DNA of 64,000 bases from Phyllobacterium phragmitis (GTDB lineage Bacteria > Pseudomonadota > Alphaproteobacteria > Rhizobiales > Rhizobiaceae), in NCBI RefSeq assembly GCF_002980495.1, contig NZ_PVBR01000004.1, positions 1 to 64,000 of the forward strand, given 5' to 3'. Position numbers and translations under genes: made by a program. Positions 56,240-64,000 of this stretch are shown piece after piece; the first letter of the stretch is position 1, and the number at the start of each line of letters is the position of its first letter. The notes beneath the pieces are model-generated. The model did not search any database, had not been told where the DNA came from, and worked only from the letters and a program-made list of their open reading frames with translations.

Positions 56240-57906
56240 TGATGAGCAACGGCATTTCCCGTACCCTCGTCCTTCGAGGCTCGCTCCGCTCGCACCTCAG
56301 GACGAGGGTACGGGAAGCGCGGCGCCAGATGACCCTCATCCTGAGGTGCGGAGCGAAGCGAAGCCTCGAAGGACGAGGGTCATTGCATCCATATGCAATT
56401 GCCCTGATAGCCCTTCTCCCATTGGCCGGGCCGCTGTTGCCCCACGCCCATGCCGAAAGCAATGTCATTCAGCTCACGGGCCAGAACGGCTCGACCAAGC
56501 GCATCAAGCTCGGCCTCAACAAATCGATCGTCATCGACCTGCCGCGCGACGCCTATGACATTCTCGTGGCCAACCCGGATGTGGCGGATGCGGTAACGCG
56601 CACGGCGCGGCGCATCTATCTCTTCGGGAAACAGGTCGGCCAGACCAATATCTTCGTGTTCGGGCCGAATGGCGAGCAGATCGCCAGCCTCGACCTGGAG
56701 ATCGAACGCGACGTGGCGGGGCTCAACCATTACCTGAAGAAATATATACCCGGCTCCGACATCACCGTCGAACTGATCAACGACAATGTGGTTTTGACCG
56801 GGACGGTGCAGACGCCGCAGGACGCGGCGCAGGCGGCGAAACTGGCGGGGCTGTTCGTCTCCGGCGGTGAAGCGACCACCGGCCAGTACACCACCACCGC
56901 CTCGGCGCCGACGGATGGCGGCGGCGTCGACATCAACAACCCGGATTCCCAACGCCGCTCCAGCAAGATCGTCAACATGATCAAGATCACCGGCGAGGAC
57001 CAGGTAATGCTGAAAGTGACTGTGGCCGAGGTCAACCGCTCGGTCATGAAGCAGCTCGGCGTCAACATGATCGGCTCGGGAAGCGCCAACGGCATCAGCT
57101 ATGGCGGCATTTCGGAGAATGTCGCCGGCGTCGTCGGCAAGGCCATCACCAGTTCCGGTGCTGCTGTTGCAGGTGAGTTCGGCAGCGGAACCCTCAGCGC
57201 CTATCTCAACGCCATGGAACTGGCGGGCGTGATGAAGACGCTGGCGGAACCGACGCTGACGGCGATTTCGGGTGAAAAGGCGGTCTTCAAGGTCGGTGGC
57301 GAATACAACATCATCTCCGGCCAGGACGTCAGCGTCAACGAGGTCACCGGCAAGGAAACCCCTGTCATCACGCATGAAAAGATCGAGTACGGCATCGGCC
57401 TCGAATTCATGCCGGTGGTGCTTTCGCCGGGCCGCATCAGCCTGAAGGTGCGCACCTCGGTTTCCGAGCCGGTCCTCGAATCCTCGATCGCCATGAGCGG
57501 TGGCGTATCAAGCCCCGCCGGCAATATCCTGTCGCTGCGCAAGCGCCTCGCCGATACGACCGTGGAACTGCCGTCCGGCGGCTCGATGATGATCGCCGGC
57601 CTGATCCGCGACGAAACCCGGCAGGCGATATCAGGCTATCCCGGGCTTTCGAAGATCCCGGTCCTGGGTGCGCTTTTCCGCAGCCGCGATTTCGTGCGCA
57701 ACGAGACCGAGCTGGTCATCCTGATCACGCCCTATCTGGTGCGTCCCGTGGCGCGCACGCAGCTTGCCCGCCCCGACGACAATCTGACGCCTGCAAGCGA
57801 TGCGGCAGGCTACATCCTCGGCAAGGTCAACCGCGTCTACGGCACGGCCGAAGCCAAACTGCCGCCCGGCCGCTATCACGGCGTCGTCGGCTACATCTAC
57901 AAATAA
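56236..57906 (+). CDS. cpaC: Secretin CpaC/RcpA with repeat-derived N-terminal extension
   Basis: Outer-membrane secretin of the Tad pilus, 556 residues. It has the pilus N-domain (about residues 75-165, VANPDVADAV and GQTNIFVFGPNG), a BON-like part (DNVVLTGTVQTPQDA), the secretin domain with LAEPTLTAISGEKAVFKVGG and the VPVLGALFRS-type ending. Residues ~8-49 are encoded by two inverted REP-like palindromes, giving an Arg-rich extension before the true signal peptide core (YAIALIALLPLAGPLLPHAHA). An internal ATG at 56329 (residue 32) is a possible alternative start but has no ribosome binding site. Confidence 0.93.
   Translation: MMMSNGISRTLVLRGSLRSHLRTRVREARRQMTLILRCGAKRSLEGRGSLHPYAIALIALLPLAGPLLPHAHAESNVIQLTGQNGSTKRIKLGLNKSIVIDLPRDAYDILVANPDVADAVTRTARRIYLFGKQVGQTNIFVFGPNGEQIASLDLEIERDVAGLNHYLKKYIPGSDITVELINDNVVLTGTVQTPQDAAQAAKLAGLFVSGGEATTGQYTTTASAPTDGGGVDINNPDSQRRSSKIVNMIKITGEDQVMLKVTVAEVNRSVMKQLGVNMIGSGSANGISYGGISENVAGVVGKAITSSGAAVAGEFGSGTLSAYLNAMELAGVMKTLAEPTLTAISGEKAVFKVGGEYNIISGQDVSVNEVTGKETPVITHEKIEYGIGLEFMPVVLSPGRISLKVRTSVSEPVLESSIAMSGGVSSPAGNILSLRKRLADTTVELPSGGSMMIAGLIRDETRQAISGYPGLSKIPVLGALFRSRDFVRNETELVILITPYLVRPVARTQLARPDDNLTPASDAAGYILGKVNRVYGTAEAKLPPGRYHGVVGYIYK
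56256..56383. repeat. REP-like doublet inside the 5' end of cpaC
   Basis: Two palindromes lie in opposite orientation. The first (56256-56316) has perfect 18-bp arms (56256-56273 and 56299-56316). The second (56329-56383) has 14-bp arms with one mismatch. Both contain the CCTCGTCCTTCGAGGC and GCACCTCAGGA units typical of dispersed rhizobial repeats. The insert keeps the cpaC frame open. Confidence 0.88.
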
Positions 57907-57921
57907 GCGAGGAATGCGGTG

Positions 57922-58623
57922 ATGCTCAGGCCCGATACAGTTTTCCGCATGAAGCCCGCTTTGGTCCTGCTGGCGCTCGCACTCCTTTCCGGCTGCGCGA
58001 ACCGGCAAAACCCGACGGTCGGCTCGATCCCGGACGACTATCGCACCAATCATCCGATCAGCATCGCCGAGCGCGAGCAGGTGGCGGATATTCCCGTTGC
58101 GCATGGCGACCGGCGCCTGTCGGCCACCCAACGCAGCATCGTGCAGAACGCGCTCGTCAACTATCGCGCCAATGGTTCCGGCATGGTCTATATCATGCTG
58201 CCGTCAGGATCGCCCAACGAGGCGGCGGCATACCGGCTGAGCACGGATATCGCGGATGTGCTGCGCAAGGGCGGCGTCCGGCAAGGCAATATCGCCACGG
58301 AAACCTATGCCGTGCAGTCGCCCGATGCGGCAGCCCCCATCCGCATCAGCTATTATGCGATGACCGCCGCGACCGGCCCTTGCGGCAGATGGCCCGACGA
58401 TCTGCTGAATACCGCGGAGAACAAGCATTACACGAATTTCGGATGCGCCAATCAGAACAATCTGGCCGCCCAGATCGCCAATCCGGCCGATCTGCTCGGG
58501 CCGCGTGCGCCCGGAGATATCGACGCGACACGGCGTGGCAACGTGATCGGCGACTATCAGGACCATTCGCAGAGCACGAGCGAAGTCTGGCAGGAATCGC
58601 GCAGCCGGCAAGCCGAGTATTGA
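57922..58623 (+). CDS. cpaD: Pilus assembly lipoprotein CpaD
   Basis: Outer-membrane or periplasmic lipoprotein, partner of the secretin. The 233-residue product has a lipobox (LLALALLSGC) and the CpaD marks GPCGRWPDDLLNTAEN and FGCANQNNLAAQIANPADLL, with conserved cysteines. GAGGAA precedes the ATG at 57922; a GTG three bases earlier is possible. Confidence 0.93.
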   Translation: MLRPDTVFRMKPALVLLALALLSGCANRQNPTVGSIPDDYRTNHPISIAEREQVADIPVAHGDRRLSATQRSIVQNALVNYRANGSGMVYIMLPSGSPNEAAAYRLSTDIADVLRKGGVRQGNIATETYAVQSPDAAAPIRISYYAMTAATGPCGRWPDDLLNTAENKHYTNFGCANQNNLAAQIANPADLLGPRAPGDIDATRRGNVIGDYQDHSQSTSEVWQESRSRQAEY

Positions 58624-58655
58624 TTGATCGAAGGATTGAGCGACGGGACCGAACG

Positions 58656-59936
58656 ATGAACCATCTGGCCTATGAAAACGACGAAATCACGGGCCTCCCC
58701 CAGCAGGAAGGAATCGAGATCATGCAGTCGCTGCGGCCTATCCCGCGTATTTCGATCCAGGCCTTCTGTGAAACAGACGGGGTGGCCAAGCCGATCGAAA
58801 GGGCGGGCGAAGACCGCCGCATGGCCAAGACCCATCTGAAGGTGCATAAGGGCGGCATCGAAACCGCGGCCGAATTCTACCAGACCGCGCCGACGCCGAA
58901 CCTGATGATCATCGAATCCTCGGCTGCGCCGCGCGCGCTGCTGGATCATCTGGCGCGGCTTTCCGAGGTCTGCGACCCCGGCTCGAAGGTGCTGGTCATC
59001 GGCCATTCCAATGATGTCTGGCTTTATCGGGAACTGCTGCGCCGCGGCGTTTCGGAATATATCGTGGCGCCGGTTTCGCTTGCCGATATCATTGCCATCA
59101 TCTCGTCGATTTTCGTGGCGCCCGAGGCGGAACCGCTTGGCCGCTCGCTGGCCTTCATCGGCGCCAAGGGCGGCGTCGGATCATCGACCATCGCCCACAA
59201 TGTCGCCTGGTCGATATCGACCCGGTTCGAAAACGATGTGGTCATCGCCGACATGGACCTTCCCTATGGCACGGCCAATATCAATTTCGATCAGGACCCG
59301 GCGCAGGGCATAGCAGACGCCGTATTCTCGCCGGAACGGATAGACGAGGTCTATCTGGACCGCCTCCTGGCGCAATGCACGGACCATCTGTCCTTGCTCG
59401 CCGCGCCCTCGATGCTCGACCGGACGTTCGACTTCAACGAGGATGCCTTCGCCAATCTGATCGACGTGGCGCAGCGTTCCGCGCCTCACCTCGTTCTCGA
59501 CGTGCCGCATGGCTGGAGCGGCTGGACGCGCATGACGCTTGCGCGGGCCGACGAGGTGGTGATCGTGGCGGCGCCGGAGCTCGCCAATCTGCGCAATACC
59601 AAGAATTTGATCGACACGCTGAAGCAGATGCGGCCCAACGATGCGCCGCCGCGCCTCATCCTCAATCAGATCGGCGTGCCGAAACGTCCCGAAATCTCGC
59701 CCGCCGATTTCATCGAGCCTCTGGGCGTGGAGCCGATCGCGCTGATCGGCTTCGATCCGCAGCTTTTCGGCAATGCCGCCAACAATGGCCGCATGCTGGG
59801 CGAAACCGATCCGTCGAGCGCGGTCGTGCAGAGCATCGACGAGATCGCCCATATACTGACCGGGCGCATCGAGGTGAAAAGCCGGAAGAAGAGCGTCTTG
59901 ACCAGTCTCTTCGACAGGCTTTCGCGCAGGAAATGA
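58656..59936 (+). CDS. cpaE: Pilus assembly ATPase CpaE/TadZ
   Basis: MinD/ParA-like ATPase that positions the Tad machine at the pole. The 426-residue product has a receiver-like N-terminal domain (about 55-160) and an ATPase domain with deviant Walker A FIGAKGGVGSST (~167-178) and the VIADMDLPYGTANI segment. The ATG at 58656 is chosen over a much longer frame from 58380 that lies inside cpaD. Confidence 0.93.
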   Translation: MNHLAYENDEITGLPQQEGIEIMQSLRPIPRISIQAFCETDGVAKPIERAGEDRRMAKTHLKVHKGGIETAAEFYQTAPTPNLMIIESSAAPRALLDHLARLSEVCDPGSKVLVIGHSNDVWLYRELLRRGVSEYIVAPVSLADIIAIISSIFVAPEAEPLGRSLAFIGAKGGVGSSTIAHNVAWSISTRFENDVVIADMDLPYGTANINFDQDPAQGIADAVFSPERIDEVYLDRLLAQCTDHLSLLAAPSMLDRTFDFNEDAFANLIDVAQRSAPHLVLDVPHGWSGWTRMTLARADEVVIVAAPELANLRNTKNLIDTLKQMRPNDAPPRLILNQIGVPKRPEISPADFIEPLGVEPIALIGFDPQLFGNAANNGRMLGETDPSSAVVQSIDEIAHILTGRIEVKSRKKSVLTSLFDRLSRRK

Positions 59937-59959
59937 CGAACGGAATGGCTGGATAAGCG

Positions 59960-61474
59960 ATGTTTGGCAAGAGAGGCAATGATAGCGGCAAGCGTGTGGA
60001 AGCGAATTTCCGGCCGCTCGGCGATCCAGTATCCTCACCGGTATCTGGGCCGGCGTCGGCCCCGGCTCTGGGCTCAATGCCGGGTCTTGCGAGCACAACC
60101 GCGATACAGGAGCCGGCCAGTCCAACCGCAACCCATTCGCGATCCGACGTTTATTCGCAAGCTGCCACTTCACAGATGCGCGAGAAAAGCGACAGCTATT
60201 ACACGACGAAAGCCCAAGTGTTTTCGGCGCTGATCGACACGATCGATCTCTCCCAGCTTTCCAAGATGGAGGCGGATGCGGCGCGCGAGGAAATCCGCGA
60301 TATCGTCAACGACATCATCGCCATCAAGAATTTCGCGATGTCGATCTCGGAGCAGGAAGAGCTGCTCGACGATATCTGCAACGACGTGCTGGGCTATGGA
60401 CCGCTGGAGCCGTTGCTGGCGCGCGACGACATCGCCGACATCATGGTCAACGGCGCGCGCAAGACCTATATCGAGGTCGACGGCAAGGTGCAGGAAACCG
60501 GCATCCGCTTTCGCGACAACCAGCAGCTCCTCAATATCTGCCAGCGCATCGTCAGCCAGGTGGGCCGCCGCGTCGACGAATCGAGCCCGATCTGCGATGC
60601 TCGCCTTCCCGACGGATCGCGCGTCAACGTCATCGCCCCGCCGCTTGCCATCGACGGTGCGGTGCTGACGATCCGCAAGTTCAAGAAGGACAAGCTGACG
60701 CTCGACCAGCTCGTCCGCTTCGGCGCGATCTCGCCGCATGGCGCGGAGATATTGCAGATCATCGGGCGCGTGCGCTGCAATGTGGTCATCTCAGGCGGCA
60801 CCGGCTCGGGCAAGACGACGCTTCTCAACTGTCTGACCCGCTATATCGATGCCAATGAGCGCATCATCACCTGCGAGGATTCGGCCGAGCTGCAATTGCA
60901 GCAGCCGCATGTGGTGCGCCTCGAAACCCGTCCGCCCAATCTGGAAGGCGAGGGCGAGGTGACCATGCGCGATCTCGTCAAGAACTGCCTGCGCATGCGC
61001 CCCGAGCGCATCATCGTCGGCGAAGTGCGCGGGCCGGAGGTGTTCGACCTCTTGCAGGCGATGAACACCGGCCATGACGGCTCGATGGGCACCATCCACT
61101 CCAACAGCCCGCGCGAGTGCCTGAACCGCATCGAGGCGATGATCGCCATGGGCGGTTTCACGCTGCCGCCGAAGACCGTGCGCGAGATCATCGTCGGCTC
61201 GGTCGACATCATCATCCAGGCGGCGCGTCTGCGCGACGGCTCGCGGCGGATCACGCACATCACCGAAGTGATCGGCATGGAGGGCGATGTGATCATCACG
61301 CAGGACCTGCTTCTCTATGACATCAAAGGCGAGGACGCCCAGGGCAGGATCATCGGCGAACATGTCTCGACCGGGATCGGACGACCGGCTTTCTGGGAAC
61401 GTGCGCGCTACTACAACGAGGAGCAGCGCCTTGCCGCCGCTCTCGATGCGATGGAAAAGCAGGCCCCATCATGA
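59960..61474 (+). CDS. cpaF: Pilus assembly ATPase CpaF/TadA
   Basis: Hexameric secretion ATPase that powers pilus assembly. The 504-residue product has a variable Ala/Ser/Pro-rich N-terminus (~100 residues), then Walker [17 protein letters not shown] (~276-291), the Asp/Glu box ([20 protein letters not shown]), and Walker B-type [17 protein letters not shown] with the [13 protein letters not shown] segment. One ATPase serves pilus extension and probably retraction in Tad systems. Confidence 0.95.
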   Translation: MFGKRGNDSGKRVEANFRPLGDPVSSPVSGPASAPALGSMPGLASTTAIQEPASPTATHSRSDVYSQAATSQMREKSDSYYTTKAQVFSALIDTIDLSQLSKMEADAAREEIRDIVNDIIAIKNFAMSISEQEELLDDICNDVLGYGPLEPLLARDDIADIMVNGARKTYIEVDGKVQETGIRFRDNQQLLNICQRIVSQVGRRVDESSPICDARLPDGSRVNVIAPPLAIDGAVLTIRKFKKDKLTLDQLVRFGAISPHGAEILQIIGRVRCNVVISGGTGSGKTTLLNCLTRYIDANERIITCEDSAELQLQQPHVVRLETRPPNLEGEGEVTMRDLVKNCLRMRPERIIVGEVRGPEVFDLLQAMNTGHDGSMGTIHSNSPRECLNRIEAMIAMGGFTLPPKTVREIIVGSVDIIIQAARLRDGSRRITHITEVIGMEGDVIITQDLLLYDIKGEDAQGRIIGEHVSTGIGRPAFWERARYYNEEQRLAAALDAMEKQAPS

Positions 61475-61495
61475 TAAATGAGAGGTGCTGACGGG

Positions 61496-62509
61496 ATGTT
61501 CGGTTTCAGCGGATCGATGCTTGCGTTCGTTCTCCTCGCCGCCGTCGCGGCGGCGGCGCTCGTCTATGTGTTGCTGTTCGACAGCATCTCCGGGGGAAAG
61601 GCCAGGGACCGGCGCCTGAACACCGTCAAGCAATCGGCCACGACCGTCTCCCGGAAAAAGGCCGACCGCGACCGCGTCGCCGAAGTGCAACGACGGCGCA
61701 AGTCGCTTCAGGACAATCTGCAAGATCTCGAATCCAGGCAAAAACAGCGGGAAAAGAACCAGAAATCGCCGCCCTTGCGCATTTTCCTGGCGCAGGCGGG
61801 GCTGAACATCAGTGTCCGGCAGTTCTACATCTATTCGATGGCGGCGGCCGTGGCGATCACCCTGATCGCCATCTTTCTCGGCGCACCTGTCCTGCTTGCA
61901 CCGGGCATATTCCTTGCCGGTGCGTTCGGATTGCCGCGATGGTTCATCGGCTACATGCGCAACCGCCGCATCAAGGCTTTTCTCAACGAGTTTCCCAACG
62001 CGCTCGATGTGATCATCCGCTCGGTGCGCTCCGGCTTGCCGCTCAATGACGGGTTGCGGCTGATCGCCAGCGAAGCGCGCGAGCCGGTGCGAGCTGAATT
62101 CCGCCGTATCGTCGAATCGCAGCAGATGGGGCTGTCCGTTCCGGAAGCGACGGCGAAAATGCCCGATTCCATGCCCTGCCCCGAAGCGAATTTCTTCGCC
62201 ATCGTCATCCAGATCCAGTCGCAGGCCGGCGGCAATCTGTCGGAAGCGCTGGGCAATCTTTCACGCGTGCTGCGCGACAGGAAGAAGATGAAGGCGAAGG
62301 TCAACGCATTGTCGATGGAGGCGAAGGCCTCCGCCGCCATCATCGGCGCCCTGCCATTCATCGTCACGCTGCTCATCTATCTCTCCAGCCCGCAATATAT
62401 CCTGATCCTTTTTACCAGCCAGACGGGCCATTTGCTCCTCGGCATTTCCGCCGTGCTGATGACGATCGGCATCCTGATCATGAAAAAAATGATCAATTTC
62501 AACATGTAG
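61496..62509 (+). CDS. tadB: Inner-membrane platform protein TadB
   Basis: GspF-like platform component, 337 residues. It has an N-terminal helix, a basic cytoplasmic part, and the T2SSF domain with SVRSGLPLNDGLRLIASEAR and LGNLSRVLRDRKKMKAKVNA. The start at 61496 has ACGGG just upstream; an in-frame ATG at 61478 is also possible. It pairs with TadC encoded next. Confidence 0.92.
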   Translation: MFGFSGSMLAFVLLAAVAAAALVYVLLFDSISGGKARDRRLNTVKQSATTVSRKKADRDRVAEVQRRRKSLQDNLQDLESRQKQREKNQKSPPLRIFLAQAGLNISVRQFYIYSMAAAVAITLIAIFLGAPVLLAPGIFLAGAFGLPRWFIGYMRNRRIKAFLNEFPNALDVIIRSVRSGLPLNDGLRLIASEAREPVRAEFRRIVESQQMGLSVPEATAKMPDSMPCPEANFFAIVIQIQSQAGGNLSEALGNLSRVLRDRKKMKAKVNALSMEAKASAAIIGALPFIVTLLIYLSSPQYILILFTSQTGHLLLGISAVLMTIGILIMKKMINFNM

Positions 62510-62519
62510 GTCAGCCGCC

Positions 62520-63518
62520 ATGGTTTCCCTCCTCACGCAAAAGCTGACCGATCCGCAATTCCTGATGGCGATGCTGGTCGGCCTCGCCGTCTTCGCAACG
62601 CTGATGACCCTGCTGATGCCGCTTTTCAGCGGCAACGAACTCAAGTCACGCATGAAGACCGTCGCACTGGAGCGTGACGCCATCCGCACCCGCGAGCGGA
62701 CGCGGCTCTCCGCCGAAGGTGACAGGCGGCGCGGCCTGCGCCACATGCAGAAGCCGGGGATCCGCGATTTCGTCGAAAGGCTCGATCTCAAGCGGGCGCT
62801 GGCCGATGAAAAGACCGTCGCGGCATTGCGCAATGCAGGATTTCGCGGGCAAAATCCGCTCAACGTCTTCCTGTTCATGCGCTTCATCCTGCCCTTCGTC
62901 GGCCTGACGCTGACGGCGTTCTACATCTTCGGGTTCGGGCTGCTTGTCGAGCAGCCGCTGTTCATGCGCGTCATCGTCTGCATTTTCGGCGGCTATGCCG
63001 GGTTCTACGCACCCAATCTCTATGTTTCCAACCGTGCGTCCAAGCGCAAGCAGTCCATTCAGCTTGCCTGGCCCGACGCTCTCGATCTGATGCTGATCTG
63101 CGTGGAATCGGGCATGTCGACGGAAGCGGCCTTCCGCAAGGTGGCGGAAGAAATCGGCGTCCAGTCCGTCGAACTGGCGGAGGAGTTCGTGCTGACCAAT
63201 GCGGAATTGTCGTTTCTGCCGGAACGCCGGCAGGCATACGAGAACCTCGCCAATCGCACGGGCGTGGAATCGGTCAAATCGGTGACGCAGGCGCTGATCC
63301 AGGCGGAACGCTACGGCACGCCGGTAGCCCAGGCGCTCAGGACGCTTTCGCAGGAAAGCCGCGACATGCGGCTGATGGAGGCGGAGAAGAAGGCGGCGGC
63401 GCTGCCGCCGAAGCTTACCGTGCCGATGATCGTGTTCTTCCTGCCGGTGCTTTTCATGGTCATTCTCGGCCCGGCCTTCATCCAGATCAGTGCGCAGGGC
63501 GGCATCTTCGGCCAGTGA
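62520..63518 (+). CDS. tadC: Inner-membrane platform protein TadC
   Basis: Second GspF-like platform protein, 332 residues. It has the segments CVESGMSTEAAFRKVAEEIG and LTNAELSFLPERRQAYENLA, three C-terminal hydrophobic segments and the LPVLFMVILGPAFIQI tail. It starts 10 bp after tadB and is the last plus-strand gene of the locus. Confidence 0.93.
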   Translation: MVSLLTQKLTDPQFLMAMLVGLAVFATLMTLLMPLFSGNELKSRMKTVALERDAIRTRERTRLSAEGDRRRGLRHMQKPGIRDFVERLDLKRALADEKTVAALRNAGFRGQNPLNVFLFMRFILPFVGLTLTAFYIFGFGLLVEQPLFMRVIVCIFGGYAGFYAPNLYVSNRASKRKQSIQLAWPDALDLMLICVESGMSTEAAFRKVAEEIGVQSVELAEEFVLTNAELSFLPERRQAYENLANRTGVESVKSVTQALIQAERYGTPVAQALRTLSQESRDMRLMEAEKKAAALPPKLTVPMIVFFLPVLFMVILGPAFIQISAQGGIFGQ

Positions 63519-63560
63519 CGGCAACGCCGCTCACGGGCGGAGAGAATGTAGCGCGACAAA

Positions 63561-64000
63561 CTAGCTCTTCGGCTTGTCCTTGAGCATGTTCCAGGAATTC
63601 TGCTGGGCGAGCATGGCGCGCAGATATTGGATGTTGGCCTCGGCCTGCTGGGGCGAGAGTTCGCGGCGGGCGATCGTCTCCGCTTCCTGGAAGCGGCCCT
63701 GAAGACCGACCACCAGCGCCAAATTCTGCCGGACACGGCTATCCGCGCCAGGTGCGGCGGCAGCGTTGCGCATATGGGTTTCGGCGGTATTCAGATCGCC
63801 GGTGAGCATATAGGACATGCCGAGGTTCGACAGGATCGATGCCTCGTTGGGCTGGATATCGAGGGCGCGGCGATAGAGCGTGCGCGCCTCGTTCGTCTCG
63901 CCCATCTGGTCGAGAATGGCCGCTTCGGCGGAGAGGAGCTTCCAATCGGGATATGCGGGCGTCTGGGCCCGGCGCACGGCGTCGAGCGCTGCCTCGAACT
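63561..64000 (-). CDS. TadD-like tetratricopeptide protein, cut by window edge
   Basis: C-terminal ~146 residues of a TPR-repeat protein. Three repeats are seen: WKLLSAEAAILDQMGETNEA, NLGMSYMLTGDLNTAETHM and NLALVVGLQGRFQEAETIAR. The reading frame continues past the window end (FEAALDAVRRAQTP), so the start is not visible and a nominal start at 63977 is not used. TadD-like lipoproteins with TPRs help pilus assembly. It is convergent with tadC. Confidence 0.82.
   Translation of the reverse strand, partial: FEAALDAVRRAQTPAYPDWKLLSAEAAILDQMGETNEARTLYRRALDIQPNEASILSNLGMSYMLTGDLNTAETHMRNAAAAPGADSRVRQNLALVVGLQGRFQEAETIARRELSPQQAEANIQYLRAMLAQQNSWNMLKDKPKS

Noticed and set aside
63561-63977. Treating the TPR gene as complete with a start at 63977.
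   Set aside because: The frame runs on without a stop to the window end with TPR-like residues, so the true start is outside.

Overview
The window looks like a chromosomal segment of an alphaproteobacterium of the order Hyphomicrobiales (Rhizobiales), most like the Phyllobacteriaceae/Brucellaceae. The basis is gene content and order: aroA-cmk-rpsA, ffs-dnaX-ybaB-recR, a cytochrome c gene divergent from kdsB-pheA, rpsT-dnaA-dnaN-recF-moeB, an FYDLN-acid protein and DUF930. I could run no database search, so the genus is not fixed. Coding density is high, GC is high outside a few AT-rich intergenic regions, and nearly all genes look intact.

Layout. (1) 1-12.3 kb: the left edge cuts an IS3-family element; then come a membrane diguanylate cyclase, a DUF930 protein, an L,D-transpeptidase, the coupled tamA-tamB outer-membrane assembly pair, an SH3 protein, several small genes and tRNA-Ala(GGC). 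(2) 12.3-17.1 kb: an FYDLN-acid protein divergent from aroA-cmk-rpsA. (3) 17.1-23.6 kb: a YeiH-type permease divergent from its LysR regulator, an unknown membrane protein, a SugE/Gdx exporter, two tandem cation diffusion facilitators and a lytic transglycosylase. (4) 23.6-31.2 kb: recR-ybaB-dnaX with SRP RNA, HIT and NudC proteins, kdsB-pheA, and a membrane cytochrome c. (5) 31.2-39.9 kb: a peptide ABC transporter operon of YejABEF type with two binding-protein genes, ending in a GhrA-like reductase. (6) 40.1-51 kb: a two-subunit aconitase X, moeB, recF, dnaN, dnaA, a 0.9-kb DnaA-box region, rpsT, an enoyl-CoA hydratase, mutM and deoB. (7) 51.2-64 kb: an orphan PhnD-like binding protein and a Tad/Flp pilus locus: two TadE/G pseudopilins and a free-standing CpaC-N-like protein on the minus strand, then two Flp pilins, cpaA-cpaB-cpaC-cpaD-cpaE-cpaF-tadB-tadC on the plus strand, and a TPR protein cut by the right edge.

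How the genes work together. Region 7 encodes most of a Tad machine: prepilins, prepilin peptidase, secretin with CpaB and CpaD, localisation ATPase CpaE, motor CpaF and inner-membrane TadB/TadC. TamA/TamB, the L,D-transpeptidase, the transglycosylase and kdsB serve the envelope. DnaA, DnaN, DnaX, RecF, RecR and MutM serve replication and repair.

The most unusual signals are repeats touching genes. A doublet of inverted REP-like palindromes lies in frame inside the 5' end of cpaC and adds about 43 residues before the signal-peptide core. A palindromic element between aroA and cmk supplies the ribosome binding site of cmk, and a relative follows ghrA. A 205-bp nested palindrome follows nudC. 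Several perfect short palindromes look like operators. I found no CRISPR array, prophage or obvious defence system.
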